Below, piece after piece: positions 47,801-58,705 of a DNA stretch of 64,000 nt. Made by a program: the position numbers and the translations under genes. The notes beneath the pieces were generated by a model. It made no database searches. It was not told where the DNA came from and worked only from the letters and a program-made list of their open reading frames with translations. Origin of the DNA: Paramarasmius palmivorus (Eukaryota > Basidiomycota > Agaricomycetes > Agaricales > Marasmiaceae). The first letter of the stretch is position 1. Each line of letters begins with the position of its first letter. The stretch spans positions 62,001-126,000 of the forward strand of contig JAYKXP010000091.1 of the NCBI GenBank assembly GCA_037176845.1. Direction: 5' to 3'.

Positions 47801-48667
47801 TTTCTGACTGCATGACTAATGCGTCACTCATGCACAATTAGTTAGAGATCATTGAGAAGACTCTGCTCACAAAAGAATGGAGCACATCTACTTTTTTTGA
47901 TTGGCTTTTGGTGCGATATAAGATATATTTATCTATGATACACAGCAACACTGTAACTAATGCTTGTCTCAGTTGTCCCCTATCCGTCTCCCCGCAATGG
48001 GCGATGCATATCACACACGGGTTCTCAAGTGCTATAGACTCCTCCTAGACAATTTGGCTTCCCTTGAGATTGAGGAGCTTACATCCCATTTTAGAATTGC
48101 TACCTGCATATGTGGCGCAGAGCCAGAACTCCTGGAAGCTTTTACTCACTGGTTTGAACTGTTCGATCTCAACTGCATGGATTGGTGCTTGGAATGGCTT
48201 GAAGTAGGTGGCGAGTCCCAATACCTTCAAGTTGCTGATATATTTACCAGTCGTTCCCCGATGTTCATGCAAAGGAGAGCGGTGTTGCCATTGCAAAGTT
48301 TAATATATTACAGCAGAGGTGGGAAGACTTGAACCGCATTGACAAAGATTTGGAAAAGGATGAAATATCAATCAAAGATATCGACGAGTTGTTGGTTGGA
48401 GAGCTAGCACGCCAGGATCTGGACGCAAACGATCTTTGCATCGTGAACGCAATCATACATGGGCTCGATGTCCCCGTTAGGCTCAGGTGGCGTAGTACAT
48501 TTTATGCAAAATCATGGGCACGGACTCTGGAATTTTTACTACCACGTATTGGTATACATCTCTCCGACTGTGATTTGGATGAGCCTCTCTTTCAGTACAT
48601 TGAATGGATCGAGCCCTCTCACTGGCCTTGTGCAACTGGACCATGCTCAACGGCCAGCTACTTTTGA
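44697..48667 (+). CDS. NACHT domain NLR-like protein C with long disordered N-terminus
   Basis: Six exons, by eye: 44697-45684, 45736-47066, 47119-47790, 47842-47910, 47973-48203, 48251-48667; 1235 aa with closed phases. The first ~310 residues are Ser/Thr/Pro/Tyr/Gln-rich, probably disordered, with no recognisable effector domain. A linker ending NNIFGDQENIVYYQTDD leads to the NACHT domain typical of Agaricomycete NLR-like proteins: CHEGTR just before it, Walker A GPAGVGKS at ~387-394, Walker B LIIIDALDEC at ~485-494 and LLCSRPE as sensor. After ~770 the C-terminus is unique, without WD40, ankyrin or TPR repeats. It belongs to a different NACHT clade from A and B (different sequence before Walker A, no C2). 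It is a presumed NTP-driven signalling switch in the cytosol. The start of a second copy lies at 63,859. Confidence 0.85.
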
Positions 48668-48959
48668 TTTGTGAAAACTTGAAGAGATGTATTTATAGTA
48701 GAAATAGCATTGTGGTACACTGGCACGAGTATTTACTCAAGATTGGTATCTTTGATCCAAAGCTGTACTCTGTTACCGGACTCTAAACACGAGCTTGCAA
48801 TTTTAGCAAGCTAAACACTTCATCACACTCACCGACTGCTCTGTGCCTGATGGTAGGTCTCAGGCGAGACAAAAGTGGTGTGAGCACAAACCCTGTTTAG
48901 CGAGTTTGAGAAACAACGAATAGTCTCGGTCATTGGTTAATTTGATGTGAGAGAAGATA
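48668..48959. other. 3-prime flank of NACHT C
   Basis: No gene. Around 48,791-48,812 the bases TTGCAATTTTAGCAAGCTAA could fold weakly; nothing else seen. Confidence 0.4.
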
Positions 48960-50000
48960 GAGAAGGCCATTGAAGCGCTTGCGCATGCTTCGTGCGTGCC
49001 TTTTTACCCAAGCCATCAGCAAGCAGACGTCTGAAGATAAACCAACCCTTGTAAAAGGTAGAATGTCATCGAAAGATAACGCTCACGGATATGGATATAG
49101 TTCCTTCTTCGTCCCATAGTCTACCTGTAACCACTTAGGTCTAACTTATATCGCGCATCAATCACGGTGTTGCTGCGGGCAGAGAGATTCAAGCTGCGAA
49201 AGCGCCCCAGTTATGAGAGCCTGGTAACCATCCCTGGTTTTGTGCTATCATCAGGTAAAATCAATCCATTAGGCATGGGACTACATGTGGATAACTGTGT
49301 GCGTTCATCTCAAGACTTTCAGCACTCGAGCGCCTAATAGCCCGAGAACATCGGAGTTAAGCGCCCGAGTCTACAACTATACCACCTCTGAACCAAACAC
49401 CATACAGTGCTCTCTCCACCGTGAAAAAGGCGGTCCGGATAGATAAGACTATTTGGAAGGTATTCCGGTAGGTCCGAAAGTCAATAGGTGGGCGACTTGG
49501 GGTGTTATCGACCGTTGCGCGGATTGAGCATCGAGGTTCGCCGTGAGCTAGTGCAGGGAGTTTGGTATGGATGAGAACATGGCCAGAGGAAGTAGTCGAC
49601 ATCAAGGATATGTTGCTATTAAACGCCACGGGTCGGGTTTGTTGGACATCGTCCTAGTGTTTGACCAGGATGTGAAGGAGCGTTGTCGAGGCCCTGAACC
49701 CAACCGGTATGTACTTCTGCGCCTCTAAGGGTGAGCGGTAGAGAGAGATATCCCGACATTTGATAGGGATAGGTAGTCGTAGGAATGTCAGATTTCGAAG
49801 CCTGGAAGAGTGTACCATCGTGAGCGCGTTTAAGCAAAGCTGGCGCGGAAATTGTTAGTATGGAACTAAATAGATTGAGCGGTCGACGAGACACACCTTG
49901 GACCGAGAACATCAAGTGTACACGTCCGTATCTCTTATATCGACAACTTCCTCTCCGGAATGGCATATGCCCATTCTTCCTTTCACTGCATGAGCTGTGG
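48960..50000. repeat. Dispersed repeat R3, copy 3
   Basis: Matches the R3 copies at 23.2 and 24.9 kb through GAAGATAAACCA, CTCGAGCGCC, AACATCGGAGTT, GCGCCCGAGTCTACAA, ACCAAACACCA..CTCTCCAC and GCGTTTAAGCAAAGCTGG. Its right half overlaps the beginning of the R1-like block, which shows that R1 and R3 share a common part. Confidence 0.55.
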
Positions 50001-51215
50001 AACACGCTCCCAGGGGATCCTACGTAGCCCCGGAAGCTTGAATCGTGACGAAAAGCCAACCTCGAGGCTGCGGAGGTTGGTGTAGCTCACGCCCCCAAGA
50101 GCAAGGGACGTCCAAAAGGGCAAGCTGAGGTGTAGTATGACGGTTCAAGGGCAGATGAGAGTGGTAGGTCGGTAGGAGGGCGGCTGAATGCAAGTGAAGG
50201 TAGGCGGAGCTCGGGAAGGTGTCATCTAGAACCTCGACTATTGGATCAAGGTCGTACCGCGGGGGCGGGAGGTGGTACAAAGAGGGAATGTGTGGTAGAA
50301 GGGATGGGGGGAGTGCGGACAGGTTGTCAGAGTAAAGGTACGTCTGCATATGGGTATGAAAGGATGGTTGATAGGTCGTCGGGCATCATAGGCCTGAGGA
50401 AACAGGGGGAAGAAGCGCGTAATGACGGAAATGACAGACAAGCTCAGATGGGCCTGCAAATCAGGGACAAGGGAGCAACGACGAACAAGACCAGGATAAA
50501 GCGAGGTTTTGGCTTCAGGGAAGAGGGTGATGATGTTAGAAAGGGAATTCGGAAGGGGAGTGTGCTTGAATGGAGCTGACAATTTCGAGGCTGTTGGTGA
50601 TGGGTATATTGTATCGTGATGCAGCAACCTGGGGGGTACTATGCAGTGTGCGGTGCGTATACTTGGTAGCTGAAGTCAGAGCTATTGAGGATTCAACTGG
50701 TTGAGCTGAGAAAAAAGGATAGACATACCTTTATCTCGCATACCAGCCTCGTATAACCCTGACGTTCCCGAGCTCTCTGCTTATCCTACCCTCTTGCCGT
50801 CGAATGCCCCCTTCAAAACGAGCGTAAGGGCATTGTAAACGCGGTTTGTATAGGCCAAGAAATGGTGTCGTTGGAGTTCCAGTGTCGCATTCAGAGTGTA
50901 GAGAATTGCTCGGGACGAGCTTTTTTGAGGACAGCTTGAGGAGGGGGTCTTGGGGATGTCTATATTCGAGTGAGCCTGAGACTTGCGAGAGGAAACCTGC
51001 CAAAGGTATGTATACCTTTGGATGGAGCGTCGAAAGTATACCGGCTATTCTGGCTGTTCCAACCAGCCGTTAGTCGTAGGAGTTGGTATATAGACTAGGA
51101 ACAGCATTTAGGGTCGTCTGGGTTGCTTGCTGAGGAGAAATATGGCCATGGTTGAGACAAGTCGACGTCGTGGTTGACGAGGAGGTCTTTATTTGTTCTT
51201 GCCAAATAGAGCTAT
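49640..51215. repeat. Dispersed repeat R1, copy 2
   Basis: Counterpart of 1-1,540, in the same orientation. It ends in the promoter-like head GGAGGTCTTTATTTGTTCT..CCAAATAG at 51,179-51,212. No reading frame is conserved between the two copies. Confidence 0.6.
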
Positions 51216-51224
51216 GCTTGGCCT

Positions 51225-52080
51225 GTTTAACCACATCGTTGAGGCGTTGAACCTAACCGATACCATGGAAGTTCCAATCATTCTGCGCCTCTTAGCATGA
51301 GCGACGAAGGAAAAGAGGTATGAAGATGTCGGAATGACTGCGTTCGAAGCGTGGAGGAGATTGTACCAGCGTGAACGGGATTACGCAAAGCTGGCGCGGA
51401 ATTTGTTAGTATAAGACTATATAGATCGAACGATTAATCAGAGGCAGACCTTGGACAGTGATCAAGCGTACATTTCCGTATCCCTTACACCCCCAACTTC
51501 CTCCCCAGGCGCAGGAACGGTACATTAACTGCCCCATTCTTCCTTTCATTCTATCGACGTTAGAACACGTTCCCACTGAACCTATGTGGCAGCGGAGGCT
51601 TTGGAGGCCGGTGTGGCTCACAGCCAAAGAGCAAAGAACATCCGAAGGGGCACGCTGGGGGTATAGGTCTAAGGATGATGATCCGAGGGCTGTTGAGAGC
51701 GATGGGTCAAGAGCAGGACGCCCGAGAGTAGGCGGAGCTTTTACAATCTACGTGCTCCATCTGTCTTCGAGGGGGTTCGTTGGGCGGTGGGTCTCGAGTA
51801 TCGTTGTAGAAGGAGTGAGGAATTGGGACCACTCGCAAAAGAAGCGGAACCTTTTTGTCGAGAGAGTGATAGGAAGAGCTATGTTGACGTGGGTGTATGG
51901 GAGTAGGGATCGAGTTCTTTCTATGCGGTGATGCACGTTGGCTGCGGATGACTGGCGGAGCTGATTGCAATATGTAGCGGGCAGGGGAGCAGAAGAGGTA
52001 TTCAAACGGCTGTTGGATGGAATAGGGCGGTGTGGTTGATCAAGATCTGGAGGGTTTTGCGGCAGCGGCTTCACTGGGGT
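51225..52080. repeat. R3-derived repeat joined to R1
   Basis: From 51,229 the sequence switches to a near-identical copy of 25,755-26,070 (CATCGTTGAGGCGTTGAACC, ATGAAGATGTCGGAATGACT and onward), then continues with sequence like 24,060-24,300 (CCAACTTCCTCCCCAGGCGC, CCGAAGGGGCACGCTGGGG). A minus-strand frame 51,748-52,074 is Ser/Pro-rich and probably not coding. The abrupt switch at about 51,220 marks a recombination or insertion junction. Confidence 0.55.
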
Positions 52081-52299
52081 ACATGTATAGAAACACTGCC
52101 TAGGAGAGTGAGCGAGAAACGGAAGAGCAACAAAGTCGGCTCACCGTAGAACGGGTCATCCACCCAATAAATTTCTATCCATCCATATGACTTGAAGGTA
52201 CGCAACATGGGATCTTTCTATTGCAGATTTCGTCCGGTATGGCCTTCGAGGCGTAAGCGTTCGCCTAGGGTCAACATCGTTCGTGGTCGTCGTTGGTGA

Positions 52300-52370
52300 A
52301 GGGACTGAGATTGTTTGCCATTGCCAAACATCTACTTTGGGGTTAGGGTTAACGTGAGCGTCAGCCTATC
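52300..52370. promoter_or_regulatory. Conserved promoter-like module, copy 4 (diverged)
   Basis: Contains GTCGTCGTTGGTGAAG, TTGTTTGCCATTGCCAAACA and TTTGGGGTTAGGGTTAACG, but the GTCAATTGAC palindrome is lost. The rightward flank at 52,697-52,735 matches those of copies 1 and 2. Confidence 0.4.
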
Positions 52371-53499
52371 ACTTGTCCCATCACTTCCTCGTGAATTCCG
52401 CCTTCGCAAGCTATTCCTAGACAAACTGGACCTCATCAACTCCATGGTCCTTTCGGCAACAAAATCTATTTTCTAGCCTTTTCTCTTCCAGAACCGCGGT
52501 GGTCCTCGGCATGGTGCAGAGATGGTACTAAGTTGGTCGCTGGAGTAGATGAAGTGGTGCACAAGGTCACAGGCGCAGGATTTTAGTTCTCTGGTGCGTC
52601 TGTGAATATCATCATTTTCCATACCCTACTCTGAACACGACCGTTTCGTTGTCTAGGATAACTCTTTCATTCAAACACTTACTTCCGAAGCATATCTTAC
52701 CCTTCCCTGCGCAATGTCACAATCGTTAGCCCCATACTAATACGACCAATGAATTCATATTCATTTCCTCGTTTGCAATCATGATCTTACCTAAGGTTCC
52801 GCCTCGTCACCACCTGCGCTCAGTCTATCAAATTGCAACCGAAGAAAAAGAATAGCTAATGCCCGACTTGAAGGCCCGCATAATAGTTGATTGCAATCGA
52901 TGATGTACCAAGGTGCGGGTTGTTTTCCTCTCGCTAATGTTTCTCAGCGTCTCACATGTTCAGTCTCCAGATATTCTCTCTCGTATCCTGAATGACTCGG
53001 AGACGCACTTGAGGTCACCGCTTATGGCTCTCACCGAGTCACCGATTTCTATGGGACATGTTATTGGCTATTCACAGGTACGTTGCCCATGCTCTCTTTG
53101 TATAAAGCGGATATCTCACGATGTTCTCGATCTATTTCCTTGTTATACATAATTTCTTGCTACTTCTCCCGCTGCTGCTGCGTCTTTGGTAATGGACACA
53201 CCTCCATTAGCTATCGTTGGGCTATTGGGACTAACTGTTTCGTGCTGATACCCGACTCACTTTGCCACAGATGCAAGCGCAGCATAGATCCATGAATGTG
53301 GCCAGTGCTTTTCGTCATATTCGCTGGTGTGTACGTTCTAACATTCCTCGAGCTTCGATCGCACCCCTCAGGGGCTTTGAAGGCCGATCTGCGTCCGCAA
53401 CGAATAAGCAGACTTCCTCATATATATACGAAAGCAGAATACGGTAATCCAATCCATCAAATGGCAATGATCAAAGCCTGATACCTATAGGTGTCTACT
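52371..53499. other. No supported gene
   Basis: The right flank of the module up to about 52,760, then unrecognised sequence up to the start of the second duplicated module. Some splice-like sites occur but there is no connected coding region. Confidence 0.35.
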
Positions 53500-53659
53500 C
53501 GGTCTCCACCTTACGTCTTGACGTGGTTCTCAGTGTCTTGAAAGATGTCGAATGGGGTTTGAGTGGATTCTCTGACGTCGCAGAAAATTTACTGTACGTC
53601 TACATGTTCAATGGACGTTCTATTGTTCATACCTCTCCGAGCGGCGGAGCTACTACAAT

Positions 53660-54945
53660 GTTCCATGAGCTTTTGTGCATCCAGTTCTACGCGGTGAAGA
53701 GCATTCAACACGTCTGGAACTTCTTTGTGATGATCCTATTTTTAATCCTTATGGACTGGTCTTCGACTTCCCTCGGCAATGTTTCGCGAATGTCCACAAC
53801 ATCAGTGAGCGCCCCGAGGCGCATTCATCTGACGTCGATGATTTCAATAGTGAGCTTGACGAGACGGGAAAGTTTTGGGCTCGGGCACGCGAAGGGGAGA
53901 CCAAGTATTACGCGGTGAGCAACGGGGATGTGCTAGACCAGTCAGAATTGGAAGAGCGGTCATTGTCGGAGGAATGTTCTGAGGTTGACTCTGATTATGA
54001 TCCAATTTCGTCGTCTTCGTACGAACTGCTAGAGCTGTCGTCTGACTGGCTGCAGTACCCGTTCCAAGAAAGCGGCATTATAAAAAGTATCCAGATGACG
54101 TTCGTGCAGAAAAGGAGCACATCCACAGCGTTATGAACATGATACTGAAGATATAAAGAGGTGATTTGGGTCAAGGGAAAAGGAGACAGAGATGTCTTGA
54201 CAACACTGAGGCATGGATCCAACCTCATCACTCTAGGTTTACCCATGCCTCGCATGACACGGAGCGATTGCAAGTAGGGAACACTAGTCTCGGATGAAGC
54301 AAAGCATTGAACAGTGCACCTATCTGAGATTAGGCTGAGGCGACTCGAACAGCAATTTCAACGCATCTTGAGCAATAGGAGTGTCCAGTCTGAATGAAGC
54401 GTGAAGGCATAGGCTTTGGATACAGCGTGAGACTTGAAGAAACCTATTCAAGTCTTGGAACGGCATATACCTGGTAGCAACTCTGCCGCCGTCCGAAAAG
54501 TTTAAGCCTGACGGATAGTGGTGATCGACGTGACAGATCCAGGCATGTGGTTATGTCTGCAGGAAGGTAGGAACATACGCGCATGATGTTTGATAGCGTC
54601 TTGGTATAATGACGGTCTTTCGACGGACCTTGGTGTGCGTCACAAACAACATAAAGAAAGATTTCGCCTAATAGCTCCTTTGGAAGTCGGCGAACGGGGG
54701 CAGTAGAAGCAAGCGACTCACTAATGGGGTCGGCTGTCTTCTTCAAACAAGCATCACTCCTAACCCACTCCATCTATTCCATGTTCGTGTCGATTGAGTT
54801 CAGGACATGTTGAATTGGAGCTTCATGTGATTTTCGTCGTCATGAGTGAGATTGAGGCCCTGGCGTAGGAGAAATTTGATGTTGGCTCGAGTAAATGGCA
54901 TCGAACTTGATGTTTCTCTGCAGAAAAACCCTAGTGAGTATATGA
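53660..54945 (-). pseudogene. F-box gene, broken copy
   Basis: Paralogue of the intact gene at 32.4-34.4 kb. Recognisable on the minus strand: ACLKKTADPISES, VRRLPKELLGEIFLYVVCDA, TLSNIMRVCSYLPADI (fused across a deletion that removes the FYWYNVCHGNPRLW part of the F-box), then MRLDPCLSVVKTSLSPFPL and a shortened acidic Ser tract. There are several frame changes and internal deletions. The first exon ATG is gone, although its GTAAGACG donor-like site near 54,968 remains. It cannot make a full F-box protein. Confidence 0.85.
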
Positions 54946-55509
54946 CCTTTATCTATACAGAACGTCTTACGCAAAGAATGGAGGAAAGAGGAATGGTATT
55001 AGCGAGATGCGATATAAAAGATGACAGGAGCTGTGTCGCATATAATTTTATGACAGAATTGCTGTTTGTGTCGTATCGTGGCACTAATTTCGGTTGGCCT
55101 AACGCTGAACAGGCATAAAATCGCCAATCAACACCAAGAGGACGCAGAATTTCGGAGAGTAGTAGACTGTAGGCGCCTGTACCATTGCGTGTCATCACAT
55201 CTCGCTCCACCAGTACTTGTTGGAAATAATGCCATCGTCGTTAAAAGTCACGTCGGGAGGTAACGTGCACCGATAAGATAGCTTGTAGGCAAGGGATTGG
55301 CAAGGGATGTAAGTATCGAGCGGTGAACATACCGTGAGCTCTGCTTTATATCCATAGGCGGCGGATGCTGACTAGGGAACTATATCAGCTGGTAGAGTTA
55401 CTCTCAGAGGAATTTATTACAGCACCTACCAGGTCTGATTGAATATTGACGTCCAGATGAAATCGGTGTTCTGGTTCAAAAGCTTCCGGTAACCCGGGTA
55501 TCCATTTCT
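54946..55509. other. Upstream flank of broken F-box gene
   Basis: Related to 34,330-34,800. A plus-strand 90-codon frame (54,846-55,118) overlaps the pseudogene in antisense and has no counterpart in module 1, so it is not called. Confidence 0.45.
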
Positions 55510-55615
55510 CCGATCGGGCTGTTTGGTGAGAACAAACAAACATTTCCTCTTCACCGCTGGCGACGACGACAAAATTCATATTCCTTCCGGCCTATTCTCT
55601 CTATAAAACCGACTG
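55510..55615 (+). promoter_or_regulatory. Repeated promoter-like head, forward orientation (module 2)
   Basis: Same as 34,805-34,905: GATCGGGCTGTTTGGTGAG, AACAAACAAAC, CTTCACCGCTGGCGACGACGAC, followed by CTCTATAAAACCGACTGCTC, where TATAAAA is a good TATA-type element. Confidence 0.45.
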
Positions 55616-56830
55616 CTCGACTCTGTGTGCTATGAAAATGCTGCACTGACAGATCCTCGGCTGTTGGCTAGTTAGAACAGTCGGATTAGCGGATATGTCT
55701 CCTTAGGTTCATCTAGAGGTACGTCTTTCAAATCTCGTTCATTCTCTCGAGGAAAGGCCAAACTAACCTTCAAAGTTCAGATGGTACTGAACCTACTATC
55801 AAACAAACTATTCCTCTAGACTTGCTTCACGGATGTCCAGCGAAAGCGGTGCTCTTCACACCAAGCTCGAAGCTGAAATTCCAACGACAACGACTTCTGG
55901 TCCTTTTGCACTCGCTCAACATACAGAACATGCCCATAGCGGCCGCATGCTCACTGTGAGGGATTGGGGTGGATGGTGCAAGAAGTTAGGACGACTAAGG
56001 AATGGGCATTATATGAACGACGAGTCAGGCATGCTAGCCAAAAGTATGCTACCTCTTTTCTTCGGCTTACCTTCTCAATCCTCAACAATATCCTCAGGAA
56101 TCCAGCGCGCTCGCACAGTATCAGTATCATCATGCCGCCGCCATGTTATTGCTACCAAGGATTCAGCTATACCCGTTTCCCAAGCATACTCCTTCCTTCC
56201 CAGTTTCACATTTGAAGACTTGGCCGACAAAGGCTTCCCTCGCCCCCTCCCCTTTTATGTCGCCGATGTTATATCAGTAGTGGTTCTCTATCGGAATCTG
56301 TCTGCACTGTGTCATGTCTGTCACGACATCCTTCCTGCACATTACCCACAAGCCGCAACATCCCCGAAGACCCCAGCTCCGGGAAGCTCCATTCTGCACC
56401 CTACACGAACCCCTGCACCGACGTTTCCGTGACCATCAGCACATCCCCCTCCCTCACCTCTTCTGCTACAAATCCGCTCTTCGTGCCATCTATCACGCTT
56501 TGCCCAAAGCGTTTCTCGCGGTCGGACCCCCACTCGTATGACAGCTGAGCATTCGGTGGAGGGCCTAGAGAAACGGGTGATGGTGTTCGGGATAGCGTTC
56601 TTCGGATGTCATACCCCTTCCCAAAAGCGATTATGCGGTTTAGTCATGCGGTTTAGTCTTTGTCTTACCCTGCATACCCCTGTTCATCTCCCCGAATACC
56701 CACGCACATCTTCCTTCTCCCAACTTCATTCACGTGTGCTCCTTGGCCGTCCCGAGCTATAGCATCTTCTCCAGCGCTGGGTAGAGGAAGTTCGCGATGG
56801 GAAAAGGCCAAAGAAGGAAGAACGGTGCCA
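55616..56830 (+). other. Unresolved small gene region, module 2
   Basis: Counterpart of 34,906-36,120. 55,833-56,000 keeps SGALHTKLEAEI and AQHTEHAH, then shifts frame relative to module 1. 56,538-56,762 keeps the 74-codon frame starting MTAEHSVEGLEKRVMV with three residue differences (R/Q, I/V, H/R). Confidence 0.4.
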
Positions 56831-57559
56831 GGATACGGATATGTTCTGCTGATCTCCATAAAATGTGCGCTCCTGGTAGACCGCTGAACTGAACTAGCAT
56901 ACTAACGATCACTTTATGCTAGTTTTTGTGCAATCGCGCCGGCAGTTCCACGATCTTCTGGGCCTCAGAACGCATCCTGCCTACAAATCCTCGGCATTCG
57001 TTCTTTTACCTTACCTTCGAATGTCTCTCCATCGCTCACGCTAGAATGACTGGGGTTCTTGAAGCGGCAAAACGATATCCCCGCATTGTGGTCGACGTAT
57101 GATGTCGTTCGGATGTCGTTCAAGGAACCTTTCTTTGGCCATAAGTCATCGCCCGCAAAAGCAGCGTAATCCTGCTCTTATCCACCTCCTCCAATCTCGC
57201 TATCATCCATCGCCGTCTGATTTCGCTAGTTCACGGCGAAGACTTTAGCGCCTCTTTGCACGGAACTATCGTTAACTTCCCATGTTGACGGTATATCGGT
57301 CCTCGGACCCATCGGAAAAGGTTACTTATGATGTCTTCTATCCGTACCGTGTCCTGTGAGAAGGATGGTTGCAGGGGTGGCAGTTAGTCCGAAGGTGGTA
57401 CAGTTGGAGAATTGGGCGCTAAGGTCGGTCTTCTCGGACTAGTTGGCGCTCGAGCACTGATGTTTACCATTAGGTACCTAGGTGATTATTAGGATTGTTG
57501 ATGAATCGAGTGTCGCAAAGAGGGTCACAGAGGATCAGAAGAGAGTGTAAGGAACGACT
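56831..57559. other. Unresolved duplicated sequence, module 2
   Basis: Counterpart of 36,120-36,870. No frame is conserved in both copies. Confidence 0.4.
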
Positions 57560-57947
57560 CGTGTCAGCCTGCTCAGATGTACAGCCTTTGGGTCTTACGG
57601 TGATTGAGGCGGAGAAATTTTTTTCAAGAGGGACTTTGATAGAGGGTTTACTGGGACTCGCGTATTATTCAACTATGCAGGTAATGAAATTTTGAAAGCT
57701 CGGACATTAGATTCCATGCTGAAGCGCTGAAGTCCGACCAAAAACGGCGTGGTACAATCACCTTAGGCGCACTACACGTCCCGACCATCCAGTATCATCA
57801 AAAACCTCTCAACTTTGAGATGAAAACCATACCGTTAGAATGGCTGCCTTTGTGGAAGGGCAGGGGTTCTCGAAGGATTTATCTCGTCGTCGGTGTTGCT
57901 GGTGAAGCGGGCCTTACCATCTGGATCTTTGTACCCGAAGGCCTGTG
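57560..57947 (+). other. Small membrane-anchored protein gene, module 2
   Basis: Frame GLTVIEAEKFFSRGTLIEGL, ending CTATGCAG before GTAATG, then a C-terminal exon from about 57,730 (GTITLGALHVPTIQYHQKPL, LPLWKGRGSRRIYLVVGVAG) to the stop at 57,947. A short deletion in front of GTITL (DFTGW in module 1) may affect the splice. Better preserved upstream than the module 1 copy. Function unknown. Confidence 0.4.
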
Positions 57948-58705
57948 ACCCGTCTACCTACCGTCTTCTGCTTCCCCAAAAAGATCAGAGATCAGTTCCC
58001 GATCACTAGGATTTATGATAGCATCAGCATCGACCCGATATCCCTGATCCCTTCCTTTTGCGCAAGTTACACTGCTGCTCCGTTCATCAACCACCTGCAT
58101 CGTACGGCCACTTCTAATATAATACCCGTGCTATGTGGGATTTAGCGTGATTGAGATAGGCTATGGTAGGTAGTGTACTTCACGTCAGTTCTTTTAATAT
58201 CTAAACTGATTGATGTTGTACATTGCAGAACATAATCCATCTCCCGCGTTTTTTAAGTTCGATCTCGGAAGCAATTACTGTAATCGAGATTACGAGCATA
58301 TTTACTACTCGTGCGTGGGCAGGTACTAGGTATAACGCTTAGCAGTATTCACATTATAGGAGCAGAGTTATCGCTCGTTCAGAAGCCAAACCATCAGAGT
58401 AGCCAGCACTCACGGGCGATACCCGTTTCCTCAAGAATCATCAGTGAGCGGGAGATGCATGGGCTTGATGATCAACGCCTTATTGATGAAACACTCGTGG
58501 AATGATACATTACCTCTAGCTGGTTTTCAGCAAGGTGGGGATGGCTCATTTATACTGGGACTGCCGGTACCGAAACGTTGTCACTTCTAGAGACGCTTCG
58601 CCCACTCGCTACAGATGGTTCACTTGACACAATCACAAGGATATGTTGTTTACACTGCGGTATGTGTAGTGATACTACCCCTGAGCATATACACTCACAG
58701 CATCC
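57948..58705. other. Upstream region of seven-TM gene 2
   Basis: Almost identical to 37,251-38,009 from 58,120 onward, including non-coding bases. Confidence 0.5.
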
